Source: Elusimicrobiota bacterium (GTDB taxonomy: Bacteria; Elusimicrobiota; Elusimicrobia; UBA1565; UBA9628). Taken from it: DNA of 64,000 nucleotides. The notes below the pieces were generated by a model that saw only the letters and a program-made list of their open reading frames with translations, was not told where the DNA came from and did not search any database. Positions within the stretch are counted from its first letter, which is position 1, and each line of letters starts with the position of its first letter. Position numbers and translations under genes: made by a program. Positions 9,733 to 18,104 of the stretch are shown here, one piece after another. The DNA is taken from contig JACPFR010000004.1 in the NCBI GenBank assembly GCA_016182905.1, positions 62,001 through 126,000 on the forward strand, read 5' to 3'.

Positions 9733-11259
9733 CTAGTCGAGGAGACGCTCGAGCTCGGCGGCGGACAGCGGCTCGATGCGGGTGGCTTCGGGGTCCAGGG
9801 GCACGCCCTGGCAGCGGAGGAAGTGCGCGCGGGTCAGCACGGCCGCGCCGTAGAGGATGTTGCGGGCGACGACCGCCGCGGTCCGGTTTTCGGGGGCCGC
9901 CAGGAAGGTGCCCGCGGCCCATTCGTTGAAGGCGCCCATAGCGGGGCCGCACCAGACCTGATAGTCGAGGACGCGGTCGGGGACGCCGGCGTTGGCCCAG
10001 CGCGAGGCCTGGCCGAGATACGAGCGGAAGACCAAAGCGAGCTTGTGCTTGGGCTCCTTCTCCGCGCGCGCGACCTGGGAGGGGTCCCGCTTGAGGAAGA
10101 ACTCCCTCGTGGAGGCCCAAACGGCGTCGAGATCCTCTTTGAACAGGTCCTTTTCGATCGAGGCCCTCACCGCGGCCGGGATCGCCTCGATCGAATCACT
10201 CGACTTCCAGATCTCGTACAGCTTCGCGCCGCGCTGCGCGAACATCGTGCCGCGCTTGAGCACCTGGACCTTCACGCCGAGCTCGAACATGTCCGCGGCG
10301 GGGGCCATGACGCAGTCGGCCTGGCCGGCGGCGGCGAGCATGGCCCGGACCTTGTCGCTCGAGCCGGACTCGACGCAGGCCTGGTTGACCGAGCCGGTCA
10401 TGACGTACGCCGCGCCCATCATGTAGGCCGCGGCCGCGGCGTCGGGGGTGGCGATGCCGCCGGCGGCGCCGACGCGCGCGGGGCTGCGGAACCCGTGCTG
10501 GGCCTGCAGGCGGTCGCGCAGGGCGATCATCGCCGGGAACATCGCGACGAGGGGCCGGTTGTCGGTGTGCCCGCCGCTGTCGGCCTCGACGGTGAGGTCC
10601 TGGGCCATCGGGATCTCGGCGGCGAGCGCGGCCTGCTCGCTCGTGATGAGGTTGGAGGCGGCCAGCTCGCGCAGGAGCCTCTCCCCCGCCGGGGCGAGGA
10701 ACTTCGCGGCGACCTCGACGCGGGAGACCTTGGCGACGACCTTGTTGGGGGCGTTCACCCGGCCGTCCGCGCCGCGCGAGATCCCGTGCAGGCGGTAGCG
10801 CACGATCGCAGGCGTGAGGTCCATGAACGCCGAGGCCTCGACGAGGCGCACGCCGCGCCGGAGGTACAGGTCGCAGACGGCGTTCTCGAGGTCGGTCTCG
10901 CTCGGGCTGTGGATCAGGTTGAAGCCGCGGGGCGACGCTCCGAGGGACTTCTCGAGGCGGTCGATGGCGGCCTCGACGCGGGCCGGAGGAAGGCCCGCGG
11001 CGCCGAAGAAGGAGAGCAGGCCGGCCCGGGAGCCCGCCTCGACGAGGGCCTCGGAGGCGATGCCGTTGGCCATCGCCCCCGTCGCGTAGGCGTAGCGCAC
11101 GCCGTGCTCGCGGAGGAACGCGGGATCGCCGAGCCTCTCGGGAAGGAGCGCGGGAGCGGAGGCGTTCCCGGCCGTCACGGGCGACCGGAGGTCGCGCAGG
11201 CGCGCGCGGAGAGCCGCGGTTTCCGAGGGCGCCTGATTCGATTCGAGAGAAGAGGTCAA
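9733..11259 (-). CDS. pfaD: PfaD-like enoyl reductase (nitropropane dioxygenase fold)
   Basis: A 508-residue flavin-dependent enoyl reductase of the PfaD family. It acts in trans on acyl chains carried by the Pfa synthase. The TIM-barrel 2-nitropropane-dioxygenase signature is seen in EADSGGHTDNRP and GAAGGIATP (FMN phosphate region); the C-terminal helical extension ending near SAAELERLL is typical of PfaD. It is the first gene of the operon, 7 nt before pfaA. The assigned start is TTG at 11259; no ATG lies in frame upstream, and a GTG at residue 28 is a possible alternative. A TATAAT box sits 32 nt upstream. The length matches PfaD (about 510-540 residues). Confidence 0.9.
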   Translation of the reverse strand: MTSSLESNQAPSETAALRARLRDLRSPVTAGNASAPALLPERLGDPAFLREHGVRYAYATGAMANGIASEALVEAGSRAGLLSFFGAAGLPPARVEAAIDRLEKSLGASPRGFNLIHSPSETDLENAVCDLYLRRGVRLVEASAFMDLTPAIVRYRLHGISRGADGRVNAPNKVVAKVSRVEVAAKFLAPAGERLLRELAASNLITSEQAALAAEIPMAQDLTVEADSGGHTDNRPLVAMFPAMIALRDRLQAQHGFRSPARVGAAGGIATPDAAAAAYMMGAAYVMTGSVNQACVESGSSDKVRAMLAAAGQADCVMAPAADMFELGVKVQVLKRGTMFAQRGAKLYEIWKSSDSIEAIPAAVRASIEKDLFKEDLDAVWASTREFFLKRDPSQVARAEKEPKHKLALVFRSYLGQASRWANAGVPDRVLDYQVWCGPAMGAFNEWAAGTFLAAPENRTAAVVARNILYGAAVLTRAHFLRCQGVPLDPEATRIEPLSAAELERLLD

Positions 11260-11285
11260 GTTCGCGCGCGCAGGACGGAGAATAT

Positions 11286-11354
11286 GACCGGATTATAGCG
11301 TTTTTATCTCCTTTTTCGCGCGCTCGGGCGTCGACTGTGCTATCCTTTCCCCCC
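11286..11354. promoter_or_regulatory. Divergent promoter region between pfaD and dedA
   Basis: On the minus strand TATAAT lies at 11292-11297, ahead of pfaD. On the plus strand TATCCT lies at 11341-11346, 8 nt before the GTG of the DedA gene. No clear -35 boxes or Shine-Dalgarno sequences are visible for either gene. Confidence 0.55.
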
Positions 11355-11978
11355 GTGGAAGAACTGATCGGTCTCCTCAAGAAGATACACGACGTCAAGG
11401 CCATCGTCCAATGGGGCGGCCTGACGATGATCTCCCTGATCGTTTTCGTCGAGACCGGCCTGTTCGTGGGCTTCTTCCTGCCCGGAGACTCCCTGCTCGT
11501 CACGGCGGGCATCTTCGCGCGCACCGGGCACCTCTCGCTGGGGACCTTGCTGACGATCGTGCCCCTGTGCGCGATCATCGGCGACCAGGTCGGCTACATC
11601 ATCGGGCGCAAGGCCGGAGAGGCCCTGTACAGCCGGCCGGACTCCCTCGTCTTCAAGCGCGCCCACCTCAAGCGCGCCCACGACTTCTACGAGAAGTACG
11701 GCGTCAAGACCATCGTCATCGCCCGCTTCGTGCCCATCGTGCGCACCTTCGCCCCCGCCGTCGCGGGCGCGGCACAGATGGACTACCGGACCTTCGTCAC
11801 CTACAACATCCTCGGCGGCCTCCTCTGGGTGTTCTCGACCATACTCGGCGGCTACTTCCTGGCCTCTATGGTCCCCGACATCGACAAGAGGATCCACGAG
11901 GTGATCGTCGTCGTGGTGATCCTGTCGGTCCTCCCCGGCCTGTACGAGTGGTGGTCGCACAAGCGCGCCGCCGCCTAG
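11355..11978 (+). CDS. DedA family membrane protein
   Basis: A polytopic inner-membrane protein of about 207 residues of the DedA/VTT family, now linked to undecaprenyl-phosphate or phospholipid translocation. The family features are the glycine/proline-rich re-entrant segment (GFFLPGDSLL), the conserved GDQVGYIIGR and the RFVPIVRTFAPAVAG motif. Four to five hydrophobic segments are visible. An in-frame GTG exists at 11337, but a TATCCT -10 box lies between the two, so the GTG at 11355 is preferred. The stop overlaps the spoVG stop on the other strand by 3 nt. Confidence 0.88.
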   Translation: MEELIGLLKKIHDVKAIVQWGGLTMISLIVFVETGLFVGFFLPGDSLLVTAGIFARTGHLSLGTLLTIVPLCAIIGDQVGYIIGRKAGEALYSRPDSLVFKRAHLKRAHDFYEKYGVKTIVIARFVPIVRTFAPAVAGAAQMDYRTFVTYNILGGLLWVFSTILGGYFLASMVPDIDKRIHEVIVVVVILSVLPGLYEWWSHKRAAA

Positions 11979-12280
11979 GCAACCTTCACCGCCTGACCGT
12001 ACTTCTCCAGGATCAGGCCGATCGCGGCGGTCCTCGCCTCCGCGGTGATCGGGTGCGCCAGGTCGAACCAGCGGTCCGCCGTGGCCCCCCTGCCCTTCTC
12101 CGCCGGGAAGACGACGAACGGCTCGTCGTTGCCCGGCTCCGCCTTCTTCAGCACGCGGATGCCTTTGATCACGAAGGCGTCCGCGATCATCAGCTCCGCG
12201 AAGGCCATCAGCTTCGTGGGACGGTCCGACGGGTCCTGATACGGCCGCACGCGCGCGTCCAGCTTCGGCAGGTTCTCCAT
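11975..12280 (-). CDS. spoVG: SpoVG family RNA/DNA-binding protein
   Basis: A 101-residue SpoVG-type protein. These are small site-specific nucleic-acid-binding regulators found well beyond spore formers. The family pattern is seen in LMAFAELMIADAFVIKGIRV, FVVFPAEKGRG and DLAHPITAEAR. The start at 12280 is chosen because GGGGGAG lies 6 nt upstream; a longer frame to 12334 has no such site. It is convergent with dedA. Confidence 0.88.
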   Translation of the reverse strand: MENLPKLDARVRPYQDPSDRPTKLMAFAELMIADAFVIKGIRVLKKAEPGNDEPFVVFPAEKGRGATADRWFDLAHPITAEARTAAIGLILEKYGQAVKVA

Positions 12281-12298
12281 GTTTTCTCCCCCTTTTCG

Positions 12299-12342
12299 GC
12301 CGCCGGTCCCGGCGGCCGGGCGGGACGCCTGCAAGGCGTCCC
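12299..12342. terminator. Two adjacent GC-rich hairpins
   Basis: Arms 12299-12304/12311-12316 (GCCGCC...GGCGGC) and 12322-12330/12334-12342 (GGGACGCCT...AGGCGTCCC) form two stems between the response regulator's 3' end and the spoVG start. No T-run follows, so this may be a weak terminator or a REP-like element rather than an intrinsic terminator. Confidence 0.45.
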
Positions 12343-12377
12343 ACCCTACATACGATCGAGGGGCCGAAAAAGTTGCA

Positions 12378-12821
12378 TCAACGGGGCGCGAACTCGTTGA
12401 ACCGGAGCCAATAGTCCTTCACGGCGGCGGCGAAGGCGGCCAGTTCCCGCGCCGACGAGGGCTTGATGACGAAGGAGTTGGCCCCGAGACGGTACGACTC
12501 GGCCACCTCCTCGGGCCAAGTGGACGCCGTCAGCATGATGACCGGCAGGGTCTTGAACCGCTCCTGGTCGCGCAGCCAGGCGAGGATCTCGAGGCCGGAC
12601 TTGCCGGGCAGCTTGATGTCGAGCAGCACCAGGACCGGGAGCGGGAAGGCCTTCCGGTCCGCGTAGCGCCCCTCGCCGGAGAGATAATCGCAGGCCTGCT
12701 CGCCGTCCGGGACGAACGCCAGGGGGTTCGAGACCCCGGCCTTTATCCAGGCTTCGCGGAACAGGAACAGGTCGTCGTCGTTGTCCTCGACGATGAGTAT
12801 CGACCGTCGGTCATCCGTCAT
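12378..12821 (-). CDS. Single-domain response regulator (Rcp1-like receiver)
   Basis: A 147-residue stand-alone CheY-like receiver. It has the acidic pocket (VEDND at 11-15), the phospho-acceptor Asp68 in LLDIKLPG, Thr98 in MLTAST and Lys120 in VIKPSS. The long loop after helix 2 (SGEGRYADRKAFPLP) is typical of the Rcp1/CheY family that pairs with bacteriophytochrome or hybrid kinases. No kinase gene lies beside it. GGAGG is 6 nt before the ATG. Confidence 0.9.
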   Translation of the reverse strand: MTDDRRSILIVEDNDDDLFLFREAWIKAGVSNPLAFVPDGEQACDYLSGEGRYADRKAFPLPVLVLLDIKLPGKSGLEILAWLRDQERFKTLPVIMLTASTWPEEVAESYRLGANSFVIKPSSARELAAFAAAVKDYWLRFNEFAPR

Positions 12822-12923
12822 GGCCGGCCTCCGTCACCTCGATCGCCGGACCGACGCCCCGAGCCCGGCCATCGTATCCTAAGGCAACGCCGGGCGCCTG
12901 TCCATGAAGCCCGCGTCACGTTT

Positions 12924-13283
12924 TTATGACGGTCCGGCGAGGGCGCGCAGCGCGGCGTTGTCGAGGAGGGCGGCGCCTTCCTCCGCGTCCTTCAGGATCC
13001 CGCGGCGGCGCAGGATCTTGACCGCCGCGCGGGCCCGGTCCGGAGGCAGGTGCGCCGCGGGGATATACGAGTCCGCCCCGCCCCACAACGCGGCCAGCTC
13101 GGGCACGACCAGCGCCCCGTCGCCGCTGAAGCCGGCGTAGGCGAGCAGATGGAGAAGGACCACGCTCTCGTCGGGGGTGAGCGCGGAGGCGCGCTCGATG
13201 AGGCGGCCGAGCTCGGCGACCAGGGCCGCCCGCAGCTCCGGCGTCAGCCGGGAGAGGTCGTGCCTACGCTCCGACCCACTCAT
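12924..13283 (-). CDS. Uncharacterised protein, possible winged-helix fold
   Basis: A 119-residue protein with no recognised family. It is mostly helical, and the segment LVVPELAALWGG to AVKILRRRGILKD could be a winged-helix-like unit, but this is weak. Its first 20 bp overlap the 3' end of the helicase gene, so the two are probably translated together. Third-position GC is high like its neighbours. The 102 bp between it and the response regulator contain nothing clear beyond the regulator's leader. Confidence 0.6.
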   Translation of the reverse strand: MSGSERRHDLSRLTPELRAALVAELGRLIERASALTPDESVVLLHLLAYAGFSGDGALVVPELAALWGGADSYIPAAHLPPDRARAAVKILRRRGILKDAEEGAALLDNAALRALAGPS

Positions 13284-15174
13284 AGGACGAGCGATGGCTG
13301 TCGAGCGCGTCGGCGTGCGTCACGAAGCGCGCGTAGACGGGATGGCGGCCGACGGTGGCCGAGTCGCCGACGACGACCAGGCAGCGGCGGGCGCGGGTGA
13401 TCGCGACGTTGAGGCGGCGCATGTCGGAGAGGAAGCCGATCTGGCCGGCCTCGCTCGAGCGCACGAGGCTGAGGATGATCGCCTCCTTCTCGCGGCCCTG
13501 GAAGCCGTCCACGGAGCCGATCTCGAGGCCGGGCTCGCGGACCATGGTCTTGAGCAGCTTGGCCTGCGCCGTGTAGGGCGTCAGGATGGCGACGTCCTTG
13601 GGCTTGAGGCCGGAGCCGAGCAGCTCGTACAGGAGCTTGACGGCCAGCTCGGCCTCGCCCTTGTTCTCGCGGCTCTCGAGCATGTCGTTCCAGGCCTCGT
13701 CGAAGCCCGCGCCCGCGGTGTCGACGAAGGTCACCGGGCGGCTCGTGAGGTCGGAAGGGGTCACGCCGGGGAGCTCGGCGGCGACGTGCTTCGCCACGGT
13801 CTCGTCGGCGATGAGCTTGCCCTCGTAGAACTCCTGGGACGGGAAGCGCATGATGTCCTCGTGCATGCGGTACTGCACGCGCAGCAAGGTCTGCGCCGAG
13901 GCGGGCAGGAGGTCCTTGAGGCGGTCGAACAAAGTGACCGTCAGGCCGCCCTCGGCGGCCTCCTTCGAGTAGATCGTCGGCGGGAGCTGGTTGCCGTCGC
14001 CCGCGAAGACCGCCTTGCGCGCGATCGTCAGCGGCACCCAGGACAGGGGCTCGCTCGCCTGCGAGGCCTCGTCGAGCACGACGAGGTCGAAATCGCCCTT
14101 CACGTAGCGCTTCGAGATGCCGGCGTGCGTGGCGAGCACGACGTTGGCGCCCGCGACGATGTGCCGCGCGATCTCCGCCTCCAGGTCGCGGGCTTGCCGC
14201 CAGAGCTTGCCGACCTCGCGCTCGCGCAGCTGCCGTTCCTCGTAGCCCAGCTGATTGATGCCGCGGCCAAAACGCGACTTGCGGTGGATCAGGCGCTCGC
14301 GGTACGCGTCGAGCTCCTGGACCTCCTCGAACGCGGGGTCCGCCTCGATCTGCGCCGCGAGGTTGCCGTGGCGCAGGCTCTCGAGCGTGCGCGCGGGATG
14401 GCCCAGGCGCGTGACGCGCAGGCCGGTGCCGATCAGCTTCTCGAGGATGTTGTCGACGGCGATGTTCGACGGCGCGGTGGCGAGCACGCGCTCGCCGCGA
14501 GCCACGTGCTGGCGGATGATCTCGACGAGGACGGTGGTCTTGCCGGTGCCGGGCGGGCCGTGCACGAGCGCCACGTCCTCCGCGGCCAGGGAGGCCTTCA
14601 CCGCGGCCTGCTGATACTCGTTGAGCCCGCGGTTGAACCAGAGGACCTTCGGGACCTTGGTCCGCTCCGGCTGCTGCTCGCCGAGGAAGATCTCGCGCAG
14701 GGTCCCGAGGCGGGAGCGCCTCGACTCCGCGACCGTGACCAGCGCCTTGCGCATGCGCTGGTAGGTGGCGTCGGAGCCGAGCAGGTCGATCTGGCAGTGG
14801 CCGCGGATCTCCTCCTCGGGGGCGGGGCGGCTCATCGCCACGGTCACGCGGTACTCGTCGACCTTGTACAGCGTCCCTTCCACGGACTCGAACTCGTTCT
14901 TGGGCGCCAAAGTCAGCAGCACGTTGTCGCCGGCGTTCATCGCGTGGAACGGCGCGAGCTCTTCCCCCTTCGGCGCGCGCGACAGGGTGACCATCGTCAG
15001 GCCGCCCATCCCGCCCTCGACGCCGTCGACGACCAGGCCGGTGACCGTCTTGCCCCGCGCCTCGCGCTGGGAGACCGGAAACTTGCGCAGCTCGCGCAGG
15101 TTCTCCGCCTTCTCGGCCTCGCGTTCGAGGTCGATCAGCGCCTGGAGCCTGTCGAAGTGTTCCTTGCCGGCCAT
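13264..15174 (-). CDS. Superfamily 1 DNA/RNA helicase, IGHMBP2/UPF1-like
   Basis: A 636-residue SF1B helicase. The N-terminal beta-barrel/stalk region (about 1-190) precedes Walker A GPPGTGKT (206-213), motif II VVLDEASQ, motif III GDGNQLPP, motif IV QYRMHEDIM, motif V SVDGFQGREKE and motif VI NVAITRARR. Related proteins unwind DNA or RNA 5' to 3'. The start is ATG at 15174 (MAGKEHFD) rather than an upstream TTG, because a TAGACT box lies 11 nt before the ATG and would overlap the longer frame. It is followed by the overlapping uncharacterised gene. Confidence 0.9.
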   Translation of the reverse strand: MAGKEHFDRLQALIDLEREAEKAENLRELRKFPVSQREARGKTVTGLVVDGVEGGMGGLTMVTLSRAPKGEELAPFHAMNAGDNVLLTLAPKNEFESVEGTLYKVDEYRVTVAMSRPAPEEEIRGHCQIDLLGSDATYQRMRKALVTVAESRRSRLGTLREIFLGEQQPERTKVPKVLWFNRGLNEYQQAAVKASLAAEDVALVHGPPGTGKTTVLVEIIRQHVARGERVLATAPSNIAVDNILEKLIGTGLRVTRLGHPARTLESLRHGNLAAQIEADPAFEEVQELDAYRERLIHRKSRFGRGINQLGYEERQLREREVGKLWRQARDLEAEIARHIVAGANVVLATHAGISKRYVKGDFDLVVLDEASQASEPLSWVPLTIARKAVFAGDGNQLPPTIYSKEAAEGGLTVTLFDRLKDLLPASAQTLLRVQYRMHEDIMRFPSQEFYEGKLIADETVAKHVAAELPGVTPSDLTSRPVTFVDTAGAGFDEAWNDMLESRENKGEAELAVKLLYELLGSGLKPKDVAILTPYTAQAKLLKTMVREPGLEIGSVDGFQGREKEAIILSLVRSSEAGQIGFLSDMRRLNVAITRARRCLVVVGDSATVGRHPVYARFVTHADALDSHRSSYEWVGA

Positions 15175-15185
15175 GGGGGACCAAG

Positions 15186-15191
15186 AGTCTA
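15186..15191 (-). promoter_or_regulatory. -10 box before the helicase gene
   Basis: TAGACT, preceded by TGC (an extended -10), ends 11 nt before the ATG. The leader would be only a few nucleotides. No Shine-Dalgarno sequence is visible. Confidence 0.5.
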
Positions 15192-15256
15192 GCAATTAGC
15201 GGCGCAGGCGGAACTTTTCGGGCCCCTCGATCGTAAGAGAGCAGGCGCCCGCGACC

Positions 15257-15285
15257 TTGCAATGCGGGGCCGGGGGGTCTACACT
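15257..15285 (+). promoter_or_regulatory. Promoter of the hicB-like gene, leaderless geometry
   Basis: TTGCAA (15257-15262), a 17-nt spacer, and TACACT (15280-15285) end 6 nt before the ATG at 15292. Transcription would therefore begin at or next to the start codon. Confidence 0.6.
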
Positions 15286-15291
15286 ATGTCC

Positions 15292-15495
15292 ATGAAGCTC
15301 AAGATCGTCGTGGAGGCGGACGAGGACGGGGTTCTCGTCGCTCGCTGCCCGTCCCTGAAGGGCTGCTGGTCCCAGGGGAAGACGAAAGCCGAGGCCGTCG
15401 AAAACATCAAGGAGGCCATCCTCCTTTACCTCGACGCCGGCGAGAGGAGCTTCAAGCCCACCCCGAAGCAAAAGGTCCTCAGCGTCACCTTGTGA
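15292..15495 (+). CDS. HicB-like antitoxin-type protein
   Basis: A 67-residue protein with the HicB partial-RNase-H fold pattern: MKLKIVVEADEDGVLVARCP, then GCWSQGKTKAEAVENIKEAI. HicB proteins usually neutralise a HicA mRNA interferase, but no hicA frame is seen on either side, and no C-terminal DNA-binding domain is present. It may be an orphan or act as a small regulator. An ATG 6 nt earlier (15286) is an alternative start. A CCCCTG/CAGGGG hairpin follows the stop at 15500-15515. Confidence 0.8.
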   Translation: MKLKIVVEADEDGVLVARCPSLKGCWSQGKTKAEAVENIKEAILLYLDAGERSFKPTPKQKVLSVTL

Positions 15496-15572
15496 AGCCG
15501 CCCCTGGTTTCAGGGGCATCCTGTCCGACGCCGGGCTGCCCGTCGATGATTTCATCCGTCTTCTTTGATAAC

Positions 15573-16772
15573 ATGCCCCTCGTGGCGCTCCCCCAGATCC
15601 CGACTCTGCCGCCCCCCGTCCGCAAGTACCTGCGCCGGCCCAAGCCGGGGTCGGGGGACTTCTCCTGGGACGCTGACGAGTACGTGAACGGCAACAAGCT
15701 GGCGCTGTTCGTGCGCGGCAAGGACCTGTTCGAGGCGATGGGCGAGGCGATCGACGCCGCGAAGGAGTCGGTCAGCCTCGAGACCTACCGCTTCGGCGGC
15801 GACGACACCGGCCGGGCGTTCGCCGGGCTGCTCGCGCGCGCGGCCAAGCGCGGCGTGCGCGTGCGGCTGATCTACGACTCGGTCGGTTCCATCGAGCTCG
15901 CGCCCGAGACCGAGACCTCGATGCGCAACGCCGGGGTGCAGATCCTCGAGTACCATCCCGTCGCGCCCTGGCGCCCGCGCTGGGCGTGGAACAAGCGCGA
16001 CCACCGGAAGATCCTCGTCTGCGACGGGCGGACCGGCTTCATCGGCGGGATGAACATCAGCGACGAGCACGCGCCGCTCGAGGAGGGCGGCCTGGACTGG
16101 CCCGACGCCCACGCGCGCGTGGAGGGCCCCGCCGCCCACGAGCTCGAGCGCCTGTTCCGCGCGGTGTGGCACAAGGAGACGGGGCGCTGGTTCGAGTCCC
16201 GCCCCGCGGACCCGTCCGCCGGGTCCGCGCCCGTGCGCGTCGTCGGCAACCACGAGATCCTCAAGCGCTTCGCGATCCGCGAGGCCTACGTCGACGCCCT
16301 GCGCGCCGCCCGCAGCGAGGTCTCGATCGCCAACTCCTACTTCATCCCGGACTGGCGCGTGCGCCGCTCGCTCGCGCAGGCCGTGCGCCGCGGCGTCGAG
16401 GTGCGCGTGCTGGTGCCCGGGCGCTCGGACGTCCGCTCGGCGTGGTACGCGATGCGCGCGACCTACGGGTCGCTGCTGACCCGCGGCGTGCGCATCTTCG
16501 AGTGGCAGGGGCCGATGATGCACGCGAAGGCCGTCGTGGTGGACGGCAAGTGGTGCGCGGTCGGCTCCTATAACCTCGACCACCGCTCGCTGCAGCACAA
16601 CCTCGAGGTCAACCTGCAGACCACCGACGCCCCGTTCGCCTCGGAGCTGCGCAAGCGCTTCGAGGCGGGCCTCGAGGGCGCCCTCGAGATCACGCCCTAC
16701 GCCTGGAGCAAGCGCTCGTGGGCCGAGCGGGCGCTCGAGCAGTTCTTTTCGTCGTTCGACTATTTTTTTTGA
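15573..16772 (+). CDS. Phospholipase D-like phosphatidyltransferase (cardiolipin synthase type)
   Basis: A 399-residue enzyme with two HKD motifs: HRKILVCD (with GGMN following) in the first half and HAKAVVVD (with GSYNLD following) in the second. Two such motifs form one active site in cardiolipin synthases and related phospholipid transferases. It lacks the two N-terminal membrane helices of ClsA, which is more like ClsB/ClsC or YwiE types. The start at 15573 is chosen because a GATAAC -10-like box sits just before it. The 77 bp upstream hold only the hairpin after hicB. Confidence 0.85.
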   Translation: MPLVALPQIPTLPPPVRKYLRRPKPGSGDFSWDADEYVNGNKLALFVRGKDLFEAMGEAIDAAKESVSLETYRFGGDDTGRAFAGLLARAAKRGVRVRLIYDSVGSIELAPETETSMRNAGVQILEYHPVAPWRPRWAWNKRDHRKILVCDGRTGFIGGMNISDEHAPLEEGGLDWPDAHARVEGPAAHELERLFRAVWHKETGRWFESRPADPSAGSAPVRVVGNHEILKRFAIREAYVDALRAARSEVSIANSYFIPDWRVRRSLAQAVRRGVEVRVLVPGRSDVRSAWYAMRATYGSLLTRGVRIFEWQGPMMHAKAVVVDGKWCAVGSYNLDHRSLQHNLEVNLQTTDAPFASELRKRFEAGLEGALEITPYAWSKRSWAERALEQFFSSFDYFF

Positions 16773-16788
16773 TACTCTGCCCTCTCCC

Positions 16789-17259
16789 ATGAAGCGGCTC
16801 TACCTGATGCGCCACGGCCACTCGCCCACGACGATGGAGGCCGGCGTGTCCAAGGACGCCCTGCGGCCCCTGTCGGACCTGGGACGGGAGAACGCGCGCC
16901 ATATGGCCGCGGAGCTGCTGCGCCTCGGCTGCGCGCCGGGCCTCATCCTGCACTCGCCGCTGCTCCGCGCCGTGCAGACGGCCGCCGAGGCCGCCTCGGT
17001 GCTCAAGCCCGCCGGAGGCCGCGAGGCCTTCGCGCCGCTCGACAACACCAAGCCCCCCGAGGAGGTCGAGATCGCGCTCGCCGCGCGCGCCGCGTCCGTC
17101 GACGAGGTCCTCGCCGTCGGCCATCAGCCCCAGATCGGCGAGATCGCCGCGCTCCTCGCCAAGACCACCTTCGAGTTCCGCCCGGCCACCATCGTCGCCA
17201 TCGAGTTCGCGCCCGAGCCGCGCGTGCTGTGGGCGATGAGCCCCGAAGTCCCGGGATGA
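16789..17259 (+). CDS. sixA: SixA-type phosphohistidine phosphatase
   Basis: A 156-residue histidine-phosphatase-superfamily protein with the catalytic RHG at residues 8-10 (LMRHGHSPT), the second-half VGHQPQI and a small SixA-size fold. SixA removes phosphate from histidine of phosphotransfer proteins. A TACTCT box lies 10 nt before the ATG. Its stop overlaps the start of the diguanylate cyclase gene (ATGA), suggesting coupled translation. Confidence 0.88.
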   Translation: MKRLYLMRHGHSPTTMEAGVSKDALRPLSDLGRENARHMAAELLRLGCAPGLILHSPLLRAVQTAAEAASVLKPAGGREAFAPLDNTKPPEEVEIALAARAASVDEVLAVGHQPQIGEIAALLAKTTFEFRPATIVAIEFAPEPRVLWAMSPEVPG

Positions 17260-18104
17260 GCTCGCCGGGACGGCGCCAGAACGACCGCGGGGGCCTCCGC
17301 GCCGGCGTGCGCGCCGCGCCCCACTACTTCCTCTACCCGGCCGCCGGCGCCGTCCTCGGCCTCCTCTCGCCGCTCGGCGCGTTCCTGCTGCGCTACTGGC
17401 TCGCCGATCCCCTGCTCAAGCGGGTCTGGGCCCGGCACGAGCTCGACTACAACTTCCTGTTCTACGCGTACATGGGCGTCGGCACCGTCGGCGCGTTCCT
17501 GATCTTCGGCTACGTGATCGGCCTGCGCTCCGAGCGCCAGCGCGTGCGCAACCGCGTGCTCTCGGCGCGCGTCGACGAGCTGCACCTGAAGTCGGTGACC
17601 GACGGCCTGACCGGCGCCTTCACCCACGGCTACCTGCAGGAGATGCTCGAGCTCGAGATCCAGCGCTCGCTGACCCAGAAGACGCCGCTGTCGGTCATGC
17701 TCGTCGACATCGACGACTTCAAGCGGATAAACGATTCTCACGGTCATCTGTTCGGCGACCGCGTCATCAAAGAGACGGCCGAGACGATCTCGGCCAACGT
17801 GCGCTCCGGCGACATACTGGGCCGCTACGGCGGCGACGAGTTCGTCGTGATCATGCCCGGAGCCGACGCCGCGACGGCCGTGCACGTCGCCGGCCGCGCC
17901 CGGGCGGGCATCGCCAAGAACGGCTACCTCGCCACGATCAGCGTCGGGGTGGCGACCGTCGAGGACCCCGGGAAGGAGTCCCCCTCCGAGATCCTGCACC
18001 GCGCGGACATGAACCTGTACCAGGCCAAGCACGACGGCAAGAACTGCGTCCGCGACTACTGCGCTTTGCCCGACGTCCCACGCCGAAGACAGACCGACGC
18101 CTGA
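17256..18104 (+). CDS. Membrane-bound diguanylate cyclase (GGDEF)
   Basis: A 282-residue protein. Two membrane segments lie near residues 25-50 and 75-95, followed by a short coiled linker and a full GGDEF domain. The signature is GRYGGDEFVVI, so it should make cyclic di-GMP. The inhibitory site RSGD lies five residues before GGDEF, which allows product inhibition. There is no large sensory domain; signal input would be through the membrane segments. The start ATG at 17256 overlaps the sixA stop. Confidence 0.9.
   Translation: MSSPGRRQNDRGGLRAGVRAAPHYFLYPAAGAVLGLLSPLGAFLLRYWLADPLLKRVWARHELDYNFLFYAYMGVGTVGAFLIFGYVIGLRSERQRVRNRVLSARVDELHLKSVTDGLTGAFTHGYLQEMLELEIQRSLTQKTPLSVMLVDIDDFKRINDSHGHLFGDRVIKETAETISANVRSGDILGRYGGDEFVVIMPGADAATAVHVAGRARAGIAKNGYLATISVGVATVEDPGKESPSEILHRADMNLYQAKHDGKNCVRDYCALPDVPRRRQTDA

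Noticed and set aside
7428-9929. Long plus-strand open frame (833 codons) opposite pfaA
   Set aside because: It is antisense to the well-supported PfaA ketosynthase and acyltransferase domains, and its Gly/Arg-rich, low-complexity translation is typical of GC-rich shadow frames.
12299-12342. CRISPR-like or IS terminal repeats
   Set aside because: Only two local hairpins, with no regular spacing and no transposase nearby.
13177-15192. 671-codon plus-strand frame opposite the helicase
   Set aside because: The helicase frame has all SF1 motifs; the antisense product is a composition artefact.
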